Shown: positions 27,777-35,337 of the stretch, piece by piece
Layout: every line of letters begins with the position of its first letter
Numbering within the stretch: the first letter of the stretch is position 1
From: Actinoplanes sp. KI2
Lineage (GTDB): Bacteria; Actinomycetota; Actinomycetes; Mycobacteriales; Micromonosporaceae
Assembly: GCF_025630775.1 (NCBI RefSeq)
Contig: NZ_JAOSZE010000009.1
Coordinates: 1-64,000 of the forward strand
DNA: 64,000 nucleotides
Reading direction: 5' to 3'
Translations under genes and position numbers: made by a program
The notes under the pieces: generated by a model
Told to the model about the DNA's origin: nothing
What the model saw: only the letters and a program-made list of their open reading frames with translations
The model's database searches: none

Positions 27777-28562
27777 ATGAGGATCAAGTCATTCGCGGTG
27801 AGCGGAGTCGCCCTGCTCACGCTCGGCGGAGCGCTCGCCGGCTGCAAGGACTCCGGCAGTGACGCCGCCGCACCGACCGCCACGCAGGCCACCTCGGCGG
27901 CCGCGGCGCCGACGGAAAGCGCGACGGCGACCGCTACGGGCACCGCGAGCGCGGCGGCCGGCAACGGGGTCGCCGGGCTGACCGCCGCCGAGATCGTGAC
28001 GAAGGCGAAGGCCGCGCTCAAGGACGCCAAGTCGTTCCGGGCCAAGGGCACCACCACCGAGGACGGGCAGAAGCTCAACCTCGACATGGAGGTCCGCGGC
28101 ACCGACGCCCTGGGCAGGCTCAGCGTCGGCACCGCCACCGTCGAGCTGCTCTCGGTCGGCGGCAAGCAGTACATGAAGCCGAACGCGGCGTTCTGGACCA
28201 CGCTGGGCGGCCTCAAGGCCGCCGAGGCGAAGACGGTCATCGCGCTGATGGGCAACCGGTGGCTGATCGTCAAGAAGAAGGGCGGCGACCTGAGCTCCTT
28301 CTTCGAGTCGGTCAAGGTCGACGAGATCCTCAAGCCCGCCGGCACGGTGACCAAGGTTGCGGGCAAGCAGATCGGTGACTACCCGACCGTCGGGGTGAAG
28401 GACTCGAAGGGCGGCACGCTGTACGTGGCGACCACGGGCGCGCCGTACCCGATCCGGATCGACGGCGGCGCCGACGGCAGCTTCGCGTTCAGCGACTTCG
28501 GCAAGACCTTCACCGACCTGAAGAAGCCGGCCGACGCCGAGGTCGTCGACCTCAACCAGTAG
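27777..28562 (+). CDS. Lipoprotein of LppX/LprG (LolA-like) type
   Basis: A 261-residue lipoprotein. Its signal peptide ends in the lipobox LGGALAGC (cysteine at residue 23), followed by a long Ala/Thr/Ser linker to about residue 65. The rest (EIVTKAKAALKDAKSFRAKG onward) alternates long beta strands with few helices, as in the half-barrel LppX_LprAFG/LolA fold that carries lipids across the cell envelope. GGGAG precedes the ATG. It lies just after kstR but 81 bp away and has no KstR site, so membership in the steroid regulon is uncertain. A hydrophobic-ligand carrier role is inferred from fold only. Confidence 0.8.
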   Translation: MRIKSFAVSGVALLTLGGALAGCKDSGSDAAAPTATQATSAAAAPTESATATATGTASAAAGNGVAGLTAAEIVTKAKAALKDAKSFRAKGTTTEDGQKLNLDMEVRGTDALGRLSVGTATVELLSVGGKQYMKPNAAFWTTLGGLKAAEAKTVIALMGNRWLIVKKKGGDLSSFFESVKVDEILKPAGTVTKVAGKQIGDYPTVGVKDSKGGTLYVATTGAPYPIRIDGGADGSFAFSDFGKTFTDLKKPADAEVVDLNQ

Positions 28563-28572
28563 TCGTGTGCCC

Positions 28573-28598
28573 CGGGGCCGGCCACCCGGCCGGCCCCG
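28573..28598. terminator. GC hairpin between convergent genes
   Basis: A perfect 10-bp stem, CGGGGCCGGC (28573-28582) with GCCGGCCCCG (28589-28598), 6-base loop, no T-tract. It lies between the lipoprotein stop and the convergent SRPBCC stop, so it may serve both. Confidence 0.7.
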
Positions 28599-28605
28599 AA
28601 CCGCC

Positions 28606-29037
28606 CTAACCGAGCAGCGCGACCAGCTTCTCCAGGGCCTGCTTGCCCGCGGCGCCGGCCTGCTTCTCCAGCATGCCGGCCATCGGGCCCTTGAGGGCCG
28701 GGCCGACGAACTCCATCTCGTACGTGATGTGCGAGCCCGCGTCGGTCGGCTCGATCACGAAGACGTTCTTCGCCTTGACCCCCATCGGCCCGTCGCCGGC
28801 CTGCTCGAGCCGCCCCGGCGCGGCCGCCGTGGTGACCCGCCAGGCCATCTCGGCGGGCATGCCCATCAGCTTCACCCGCTGCTTGTACGTGTCGCCCTCG
28901 CCGAGGGTCGCGGGAACCTCGCCGGTGAATCCCTCGTGCATCGTGTTCCATTCCTGAACCCGTGACGGGGTCGCCACCACTTCCCAGACCCGCTGCGGAT
29001 CTGCCTTGGCATCGGCCTCGACGGTCACCTTGGTCAT
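28606..29037 (-). CDS. SRPBCC protein, Rv0910-like
   Basis: A 143-residue START-like/polyketide-cyclase-2 domain with a hydrophobic pocket. It aligns by eye with the Rv0910/MSMEG_0129 family: RVWEVVATPSRVQEWNTMHE, GMPAEMAWRVTT, GDGPMGVKAKN, PTDAGSHITYEMEFVGPALK. Rv0910 has been called a toxin, but this label is weak for the family and I do not transfer it. AGGGAGG precedes the ATG at 29037. A KstR site lies 25 bp upstream, shared with the divergent thioesterase gene, so a steroid- or lipid-binding role is a reasonable inference. No partner antitoxin gene is next to it. Confidence 0.85.
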   Translation of the reverse strand: MTKVTVEADAKADPQRVWEVVATPSRVQEWNTMHEGFTGEVPATLGEGDTYKQRVKLMGMPAEMAWRVTTAAAPGRLEQAGDGPMGVKAKNVFVIEPTDAGSHITYEMEFVGPALKGPMAGMLEKQAGAAGKQALEKLVALLG

Positions 29038-29062
29038 CGCGTCCCTCCCTCGATAGAGCAAC

Positions 29063-29076
29063 TAGAACAGGTTATA
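29063..29076. promoter_or_regulatory. KstR operator between SRPBCC and thioesterase genes
   Basis: TAGAACAGGTTATA matches TnnAACnnGTTnnA. It lies 25 bp from the SRPBCC start and 34 bp from the thioesterase start at 29111, the same 34-bp distance as the site before kshA. Confidence 0.85.
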
Positions 29077-29110
29077 GCAGTGTGACTTGATTCACTAGCT
29101 CGAGCCGCCG

Positions 29111-29758
29111 GTGGGCAGCGATGCTGAGCGGGTGGACGACACTCAGGCCTCCCGGCGCGAGGCCATCACCGATCTGGGCGACGCGCTGCGGACGCTGGTC
29201 GAGCACGCCACCTGGACCGAGGCCCCCGCCGCCGATCTGTTGCGGGCCGCCGCCGAGGCCCGCGAGATCGCCGCGCGGCTGGGCGACTCGGCCCGCGACG
29301 CCGCCGTGCCCGCCGCCGACGACCCGGCGCGCGGCGTGCGCATGTACAACCCGGTGATCGGCCACGGCAGCGCCCTGGCCCCGCCGCTGCGCATCGAGGT
29401 GGTGGCCGGGATGGCGATCGGCCGCTGCACGCTCGGGCTGGCCTTCGAGGGGCCGCCGACGTACGCGCACGGCGGGGTGAGCGCGATGCTGCTCGACCAG
29501 ATCCTCGGGCACGCGGTGGCCGCCGCCGGCAACCCGGGCATGACCGTGCGGCTGGACACGACCTACCGGGCGCCGGTGCCGCTGCGGACGCCGTTGCGGC
29601 TCACCGCGGCGGTGGACGAGGTGGCCGGGCGCCGGGTGACCGCCACCGGCTACATCGCCACCGAGGCCGACCCCGGCACGATCCTGGTCTCCGCCGTCGG
29701 CACCTTCGTCGGCCTCCGCGCCGATCAGGCCCGCCGCCTGTTCGGCCGGGTTCTCTGA
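29111..29758 (+). CDS. Hot-dog (PaaI/THEM4-like) thioesterase
   Basis: A 215-residue protein with a helical N-terminal part (residues 1-75) and a PaaI-type hot-dog domain from about 85. The domain shows GLAFEGPPTYAHGGVSAMLL, with the HGG motif that opens the central helix of acyl-CoA thioesterases, then LDTTYRAPVPLRTPL and a final YIATEADPGTILVSAVGTFV. It probably hydrolyses an acyl- or steroid-CoA thioester, perhaps to relieve CoA trapping. The GTG at 29111 is taken from the 34-bp spacing to the KstR site; a GTG at 29132 is possible. The KstR site between it and the SRPBCC gene puts both in the steroid regulon. Confidence 0.83.
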   Translation: MGSDAERVDDTQASRREAITDLGDALRTLVEHATWTEAPAADLLRAAAEAREIAARLGDSARDAAVPAADDPARGVRMYNPVIGHGSALAPPLRIEVVAGMAIGRCTLGLAFEGPPTYAHGGVSAMLLDQILGHAVAAAGNPGMTVRLDTTYRAPVPLRTPLRLTAAVDEVAGRRVTATGYIATEADPGTILVSAVGTFVGLRADQARRLFGRVL

Positions 29759-29843
29759 CTCCCTTTCAGCTTCGTTCCAGGCGCGTTTCAGCGGCGGCCG
29801 GACACTGACGGTCGTCATTGACGGCACGAAGTTTGGGGGAACT

Positions 29844-31208
29844 TTGCGTGCTTTTCGATATCTGACGATGCTGGCTCTCGTCATCGCCGGCCTGGCCGTA
29901 CCGGCCGCGGCGACGGCGGCCCCGGTCAACGAATGGCCGCAGTACGGGCAGAACGCCCTGCACACCAGCACCAACCCGGCCGAGACCGCCTTCACCTCGC
30001 AGAACATCGCGAACGTGAAAGTGGTGTCCAAGGCCCACTTCGACGACAACGGCCAGAACCACGGCGGTCCGGTGGTGGTCGGTGGCCGCCTCTACATCAC
30101 CGACTTCGACGGCGACCTGTCGGTGTTCGCAAGCGCGGGCTGCGGCGCCGACTCCTGCGAGCCGCTCTGGACGGCGCACATCGACGGCAGCATCGACTCC
30201 AGCCCGGCCGTCGCCGGCGGTGTGGTGTTCGTCGCGTCCACCAACGTCCATGCGCTGTTCGCGTTCCCGGCCGCCGGCTGCGGCGCGGCGACCTGCCGGC
30301 CGCTCTGGACCGGCCGGATGCTCGACGGCGCGACCGGCTCGGTCACCGTCGCGGACGGCATTGCCTACGTGGGCGACTTCACCGGCCACCTGTACGCGTT
30401 CCGGGCCACCGGCTGCGGCCGGGCCAGCTGCGCGCCACTGTGGACCGGGGCCGGCGCGACGAACGAGAACCTGCACACGGCCGCGGCCGGCAACGGCTAC
30501 GTGTACGTCGACTCGTTCCAGTCGACGCCCGAACTCTTCACCGGCCGCCTGCTGGCCTTCCCGGCCGCCGGCTGCGGCTCGGCCACCTGCAAGCCGACCT
30601 GGACCGCCGACCTCGGCGGACCCGGCACCGGCGTCGCGATCTCCGGCAGCACCGTCTTTGCCGGCTCGTCGACGCTCTTCGGCGACGGCGTGAACACCGA
30701 CTACCACCTGATGGCGTTCGCCGGCGGCGGCTGTGGGCACGCCGTCTGCAAGCCGCTGCGCAGCTACTTCACCGGCGGCTTCGGCGTCGAGGGCGGTCTG
30801 GCGATCGCCGGCAACACCCTGCTGGCCAGCGACAACGACACCATCGACCCGCAGTTCATCGGCGGCGTCTTCGCCTACCCGCTGGCCGGCTGCGGCCAGG
30901 CCCAGTGCCAACCCACCTGGATGGGCCTGAGCTTTGCCACCGCGCCGTCCTCCCCGCCGGTCGTGGTCGGCGACGTGGTGCTCGTCGGCAAGGGCCCGGC
31001 CTCCGGGTTCCCGGTCGACTCGGGGTTCTTCTCCTATCCCCTGCGGGGCTGCGGCGCGACCGTCTGCCAGCCGATCGCCCTGCTCCAGCTGGGTGAGCAG
31101 ATGGGCTACCTGGGTGGCCCGCTGGCGGTGGCCGACCACAAGATCTTCATGGCCTCCACCGACAACACCGACGGCCACACCAACGTCTACACGGCCGCCC
31201 TGACCTGA
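29844..31208 (+). CDS. Secreted PQQ-like beta-propeller with repeated Cys pairs
   Basis: A 454-residue exported protein. A signal peptide (cleavage near AAATAAP) is followed by about seven propeller-like repeats. Each carries a two-cysteine motif of the form GCGxxxCxP: ASAGCGADSCEPLW, AAGCGAATCRPLW, ATGCGRASCAPLW, AAGCGSATCKPTW, GGGCGHAVCKPL, LAGCGQAQCQPTW and LRGCGATVCQPI. One likely disulfide per blade would lock the fold outside the cell. The TTG at 29844 follows GGGGGA; an in-frame ATG at 29868 is the alternative. Related PQQ-like repeat proteins occur as secreted actinobacterial proteins of unknown role. No PQQ-dehydrogenase active-site motif is visible. Confidence 0.85.
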   Translation: MRAFRYLTMLALVIAGLAVPAAATAAPVNEWPQYGQNALHTSTNPAETAFTSQNIANVKVVSKAHFDDNGQNHGGPVVVGGRLYITDFDGDLSVFASAGCGADSCEPLWTAHIDGSIDSSPAVAGGVVFVASTNVHALFAFPAAGCGAATCRPLWTGRMLDGATGSVTVADGIAYVGDFTGHLYAFRATGCGRASCAPLWTGAGATNENLHTAAAGNGYVYVDSFQSTPELFTGRLLAFPAAGCGSATCKPTWTADLGGPGTGVAISGSTVFAGSSTLFGDGVNTDYHLMAFAGGGCGHAVCKPLRSYFTGGFGVEGGLAIAGNTLLASDNDTIDPQFIGGVFAYPLAGCGQAQCQPTWMGLSFATAPSSPPVVVGDVVLVGKGPASGFPVDSGFFSYPLRGCGATVCQPIALLQLGEQMGYLGGPLAVADHKIFMASTDNTDGHTNVYTAALT

Positions 31209-31212
31209 CCGG

Positions 31213-31238
31213 CCCGTGGGGGTTCCCGCCGCCACGGG
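31213..31238 (+). terminator. Hairpin after the beta-propeller gene
   Basis: Stem CCCGTGG (31213-31219) with CCACGGG (31232-31238) and a 12-base loop, 5 bp after the stop codon. No T-tract follows. Confidence 0.55.
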
Positions 31239-31265
31239 AGCCGCCACGGGAGTACAAAGAAGCCC

Positions 31266-32165
31266 ATGGTGGAGAAGATCAGGGCGCGGTTCGAGGTTCT
31301 GGACGAGCGCTTCCGGCCCGTCAGCGGGGACGCCTGGATGGAGCGCATCTTCGACGCGGGCCGGTGGACAGAGGGCCCCGCGTACGTCCCGGCGGGCCGA
31401 TATCTGGTCTTCAGCGACATCCCCAACGATCGCGTCCTGCGCTGGGACGAGACGACCGGTGCCGTCGGTGTCCTGCGCGAGCCGGCCGACTACGCGAACG
31501 GCCGCACGCTCGACCGGCAGGGCCGGCTGGTGAGCTGCGAGCAGGGCACCCGCCGGGTGACCCGGGTCGAGCACGACGGATCGCTCACCGTGCTGGCCGA
31601 TCGGTACCGGGGCAAGCGGTTCAACAGCCCGAACGACGTGGTCGAACACTCGGACGGCGGCATCTGGTTCACCGATCCGAGCTACGGCATCGACAGCGAC
31701 TACGAAGGGATCCGCGCCACCGCGGAGCTCGACGGCTGCCACGTCTACCGGATCGACCCCCGAGGCGCAGTCCACCGCGTCGCCGACGACTTCGACCGCC
31801 CGAACGGACTGGCCTTCAGCGCCGACGAGAGCACCCTCTACATCGGAGACTCGCGCCGCAGGCACATCCGCAAGTTCGCCGTCGCGGACGGTGCGACGCT
31901 CGCCGGCGGCGAGGTCTTCGCCGCCGGCGACGCGGGCACGTTCGACGGTCTGCGCCTGGACGCCGAGGGCCGGATCTGGGCGGCGGCCCATGACGGGCTG
32001 CACTGCTTCGCGCCGGACGGCACCCTGCTGGGCAAGCTCCAGGTCCCCGAGATCACCTCGAACCTCGTCTTCGGCGGAGCCCGGCGCAACCACCTGTTCA
32101 TCACGGCAACGACCTCCGTTTACGCGATACGGCTGAACGTCAACGGCGCCGCCTACCCGGCCTAA
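31266..32165 (+). CDS. SMP-30/gluconolactonase family hydrolase
   Basis: A 299-residue six-bladed propeller lactonase. Family motifs are WTEGPAYVPAGRYLVFSDIP (with the metal-binding glutamate of the EGP motif), RFNSPNDVVEHSDGGIWFTD (asparagine and aspartate ligands), FDRPNGLAFSADESTLYIGD and GTFDGLRLDAEGRIWAAAHD. It probably opens a sugar lactone or similar ester in the cytosol using a divalent metal. GGGAG lies upstream of the ATG at 31266. It stands alone between two hairpin-bounded units; the substrate is not evident. All four metal positions of the family appear intact. Confidence 0.9.
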   Translation: MVEKIRARFEVLDERFRPVSGDAWMERIFDAGRWTEGPAYVPAGRYLVFSDIPNDRVLRWDETTGAVGVLREPADYANGRTLDRQGRLVSCEQGTRRVTRVEHDGSLTVLADRYRGKRFNSPNDVVEHSDGGIWFTDPSYGIDSDYEGIRATAELDGCHVYRIDPRGAVHRVADDFDRPNGLAFSADESTLYIGDSRRRHIRKFAVADGATLAGGEVFAAGDAGTFDGLRLDAEGRIWAAAHDGLHCFAPDGTLLGKLQVPEITSNLVFGGARRNHLFITATTSVYAIRLNVNGAAYPA

Positions 32166-32232
32166 ATCTCGGGGTGGAAATCGGGGTGATCATCTATGGC
32201 TCCGGCGGCGTCACGGCTGCACAGTGATGGCC

Positions 32233-33123
32233 ATGACATTGCGGTTCAGCGTGGTCATCCCCTGCTACAACGAGGCGGGCTACGTCGGCGAGGCGATTCG
32301 GTCCCTGCAGCGGCAGGACTTCGACGGCGCGTACGAGATCGTGGTGGTCGACAACAACTGCACGGACGACACCGCGCAGATCGCCCGCGACCTCGGCGTC
32401 CGGGTGGTCACCGAGGCCGCGCCCGGGGTGTGCAACGCGCGCGAGGCCGGCACCGTGGCCAGCCGCGGCGAGATCGTGATCTCCGCGGACGCGGACACCA
32501 CGTACCCGCCGGACTGGCTTTCGAAGATCGATCGTGGCTTCCGGTCGGGTGACGATGTCGTGCTGGTCGTCGGTCCCTGCCGGTACGCCGACGGCCCGCG
32601 CTGGGGTCGGATCTTCGCCCGGTCCCTGTTCGGCGCCGTGCACGGCATCTACCGCGCGACCGGTCGCACCCTCTACGTGACCGCCACCAACATCGCCTTC
32701 CGCCGCGACCGCTGGACCGGCTACGACGTCCACCTGACGCAGGGCGGCGACGAGCTGGACCTGCTGCGCCGGATGCGCCACGAGGGGCGGGTCGTCTACG
32801 ACCACACCAACCCGACCTTCACCTCGGGGCGGCGGTTCACCCGCGGGTTCTTCTACAACGTCGTGGTCTGCCTGTTCGTCTTCTACCTTTCCGCGTACGC
32901 GCTCAACCGGGTCACCGGCCGCCGCGTCATCGGCTCGGCCCCGGCCTTCCGGGACAGTCGCCGCCGGCGGCCCTCGGGCCGGCTCCGGCTCGCCGCCGCG
33001 GGACTGGTCGCCACGCTGGTGCTGTTCGCGTTCCAGCAGCCGCGGGCGTACCTCGCCGAGAAGGCCGGCAACGCGGTCAGCTACGTGCAGCAGCACACCG
33101 ACCTGGACGACATCCGGTGGTAG
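32233..33123 (+). CDS. Membrane-linked GT2 glycosyltransferase
   Basis: A 296-residue family 2 glycosyltransferase. The GT-A domain covers residues 1-200: VVIPCYNEAGYVGEAIRSL, EIVVVDNNCTDDTAQIARD, then the DxD-type ISADADTTYPPDWL and TQGGDELDLLRRM. Two hydrophobic segments near 215-235 and 255-275 anchor it to the membrane. The ATG at 32233 gives the usual opening MTLRFSVVIPCYNE; starts at 32224 and 32227 are also in frame and no strong ribosome site decides. Its stop overlaps the start of a polysaccharide deacetylase, so the two are coupled, as in chitooligosaccharide-like (NodC-NodB) synthesis or exopolysaccharide modification. Confidence 0.88.
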   Translation: MTLRFSVVIPCYNEAGYVGEAIRSLQRQDFDGAYEIVVVDNNCTDDTAQIARDLGVRVVTEAAPGVCNAREAGTVASRGEIVISADADTTYPPDWLSKIDRGFRSGDDVVLVVGPCRYADGPRWGRIFARSLFGAVHGIYRATGRTLYVTATNIAFRRDRWTGYDVHLTQGGDELDLLRRMRHEGRVVYDHTNPTFTSGRRFTRGFFYNVVVCLFVFYLSAYALNRVTGRRVIGSAPAFRDSRRRRPSGRLRLAAAGLVATLVLFAFQQPRAYLAEKAGNAVSYVQQHTDLDDIRW

Positions 33124-33824
33124 CCCTGGGGTTGGTCGCGGCGCTGGTGCTGGCGTACGCGCTGTTCATGTTGCCGCAGTCGCAGGTGTTCGGCCGCTAT
33201 CCGTACCGTTCGCACCCGCGGGACCGGGTGGTGGCACTGACCTTCGACGACGGGCCCAACGAGCCGTACACCTCGCAGATCGCCGATTTTCTGGAGAGCC
33301 GCGGCATCCGGGGCACGTTCTTCCAGGTGGGTCGCTGCGTGCAGCGGTATCCGGCGGCCACCGATCGGATCGCCGCCGGCGGTCACGTGATCGGCAATCA
33401 CTCGCTGACCCATCGCTTCACCACGTACCTGCGGCCGGGCGCCTTCCGCCGCGAGGTCGACCGGACCCAGGACGTGCTGACCGAGCGGCTCGGGCGCACC
33501 CCGGCCCTGGCCCGTACGCCGTGGTTGTGGCGCCAGCCCGCGCTGCTGCGCATGCTGCGGCAGCGGCGGCTCGAGCCGGTGGCCGGCGTGTTCTGCCACC
33601 CTCTGGAAGTGTTCCACCGCGACGGCGCGGCGATGGCCCGGCGAGCGATCGCGCAGACCCGCCCCGGCACCATTCTGATCTTCCACGACGGCTTCGACGG
33701 GCGGGTCGGCGATCGCACCCAGACGGTCAAGGCGGTACGGCTCACCGTGGACGGGCTGATCGAGCGCGGCTACCGCTTCGTGACCGTGGACGAGTTGCTG
33801 GGCGTGCCCGCGTACCGTTCCTGA
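33117..33824 (+). CDS. Polysaccharide deacetylase (NodB/CE4)
   Basis: A 235-residue CE4 deacetylase with one N-terminal membrane helix (residues 2-20), so it acts on the outer face. The motifs are in order: motif 1 VALTFDDGPNEPYTSQI with the catalytic base and metal aspartates; motif 2 GNHSLTHRF (H-x3-H metal ligands); motif 3 TPALARTPWLWRQ, where the usual RxPY/RPP is altered; and motif 5 ILIFHDG with the histidine. It would remove N-acetyl groups from a polysaccharide. GTG at 33117 overlaps the GT2 stop. Its 3' end overlaps the convergent membrane protein gene by 55 bp. Confidence 0.9.
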   Translation: MVALGLVAALVLAYALFMLPQSQVFGRYPYRSHPRDRVVALTFDDGPNEPYTSQIADFLESRGIRGTFFQVGRCVQRYPAATDRIAAGGHVIGNHSLTHRFTTYLRPGAFRREVDRTQDVLTERLGRTPALARTPWLWRQPALLRMLRQRRLEPVAGVFCHPLEVFHRDGAAMARRAIAQTRPGTILIFHDGFDGRVGDRTQTVKAVRLTVDGLIERGYRFVTVDELLGVPAYRS

Positions 33825-34501
33825 GCCTCCTTCTCAGAGGACCTCAGGCGCAGGGTGACGCCCATCCGGCGCAGCGCGCGCAGGGCCCAGATGGCGCACA
33901 GCCCGATCGTCAGCGCGCTGAGCAGGCCGCTGAAGAACGGGCGGGAGACCAGGCCGAAGCCGACGCCCCAGTGCAGCAGGCCCAGGCTCATCGCGGCGTC
34001 GAGCAGGCGGGACACGCCCCAGGCGACGGTCACCCGGGTGAACAGCCGGCGGATGCCGTCGTGCTGGAACAGGTGGGCGGGCAGCGACACGAAATCCCGG
34101 GCCAGCCGGACGGTGACCGGCCGGCCGATCGCGGCGCTAGCCAGGAAGAGGACCCCGAGCAGGGCGGAGCCGACCACCGGCTGCAGCACGTAGACCAGCG
34201 CGCTGGACAGCACCAGAGCCAGCGCCGCCCGCCCGCACAGCATGCCCGCGCTCAGCAGCAGCGTGCTCGGCAGCGGATGGCCCAGCACGCGGCGCAGGGC
34301 CAGCACGAGGGCGCACCAGCCGATCACCGCGGACAGGGCCCACGCGAGGCCGGCGGTTTGCAGCAGCACGTACAGCAGCAGGGTGGGAACGGCGATCGTC
34401 TCGACGAAGACGCGGACGCCCCGGACGAGCTGCGGCCGGAGCCGGCCGAGATCGACGACGATCTCCTGCCCGGGCGGGGCCGTGTTCAGGTTCGACGTCA
34501 T
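33770..34501 (-). CDS. VC0807-like multi-pass membrane protein
   Basis: A 243-residue protein with about five or six hydrophobic segments spread between residues 25 and 210, and a charged tail (LRLRSSEKEAQERYAGTPSN). The overall pattern (early FVETIAVPTLLLYVLL, a central loop GRPVTVRLARDFVSL, then TRVTVAWGVSRLLDAAMSLG) fits the VC0807 family of uncharacterised membrane proteins. ATG at 34501 is the best start although GAGG lies directly against it; longer in-frame starts reach 34675. Function is unknown. It overlaps the convergent deacetylase end. Confidence 0.72.
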   Translation of the reverse strand: MTSNLNTAPPGQEIVVDLGRLRPQLVRGVRVFVETIAVPTLLLYVLLQTAGLAWALSAVIGWCALVLALRRVLGHPLPSTLLLSAGMLCGRAALALVLSSALVYVLQPVVGSALLGVLFLASAAIGRPVTVRLARDFVSLPAHLFQHDGIRRLFTRVTVAWGVSRLLDAAMSLGLLHWGVGFGLVSRPFFSGLLSALTIGLCAIWALRALRRMGVTLRLRSSEKEAQERYAGTPSNSSTVTKR

Positions 34502-34675
34502 CCTCGGTCCGGGTCTCGGCGACAGGCCCGGCAAGGCTACCGGACCCGGGCCACCCTCGGCGTCGACCCGTTGGTGCACCGAGTTCCGCGGTACGATCCG
34601 GTCGCCGAGCCTGATCCAGGCCTCGACCGTGGAGGTGCGCATTCCGGCCGCCAGCATCGACACCGGCTCGGGCAC

Positions 34676-35098
34676 ATGATCTCGTCACGCGTGGTGCTGT
34701 GCGGGGTCGACGGCTCGACCACGTCCCTGCGCGCCGCGATGTACGCCGCCGGCATCGCCCGCCGCGAGCGCTGCCGGCTGGTCGTCGCCTACGTGATCGC
34801 GCCCGGTCCGTTCGAGTGGGCGGTGATGGGCGGCGGTGGCCTGCTGGCGCAGTTGCGCGCGGAGCTGAGCCGGACCGTGGAGGCCGAGGTCCGCGCGCTG
34901 GTCGAGGACTGCCCCGGCACGGTCACGTTCGTCAGCCGCGTCGGCCGGCCCACCGACTGCCTGTCCGCGATCGCCGACGAGGTCCGGGCCGACATGGTCG
35001 TGGTCGGGGTGTCCCGCGGCTGGCGGCGGCGGTGCGGCGTGTCGGTCGCCGCCGGTCTGATCCGGGTCGGCCGCTGGCCGGTCGTGGTGGTGCCCTGA
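34676..35098 (+). CDS. Universal stress protein (UspA family)
   Basis: A 140-residue single-domain Usp protein. It begins VVLCGVDGSTTSLRAAMYAA and ends with DMVVVGVSRGWRRRCGVSVA and GRWPVVVVP, where the G-x2-G-x9-G-(S/T)-type ATP loop is present in a somewhat altered form. It likely binds ATP in the cytosol and acts in stress or dormancy responses. ATG at 34676 has a weak ribosome site. Divergent from the VC0807-like gene. No DosR-type motif was recognised upstream. Confidence 0.85.
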   Translation: MISSRVVLCGVDGSTTSLRAAMYAAGIARRERCRLVVAYVIAPGPFEWAVMGGGGLLAQLRAELSRTVEAEVRALVEDCPGTVTFVSRVGRPTDCLSAIADEVRADMVVVGVSRGWRRRCGVSVAAGLIRVGRWPVVVVP

Positions 35099-35337
35099 GC
35101 CGCGCTGTCGTCGCGGGGCCCGTCGCTCCCGGCGGACTCGGCGCGTTCACCGGCCGGACCCGCGCTGATCGCGTACCGGTATTCCTTCGTTGCGACCATT
35201 CGGTCCATCAACCGTCGCCGGCCCGGCCGGTCTCGTCGGATGATGTCGAGACCACCCCGACGTTCCCCTTCAGCGTTCCCTCAGTCGACGGCTGTGATCG
35301 TGACCGGGTCCGATCCGGCCGAGTGATGGAGGCTCTC

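Noticed and set aside
28606..29037. Toxin of a toxin-antitoxin pair (Rv0910-family label)
   Set aside because: The fold is a general SRPBCC pocket, no antitoxin gene is adjacent, and the KstR site points to a lipid-related role instead.
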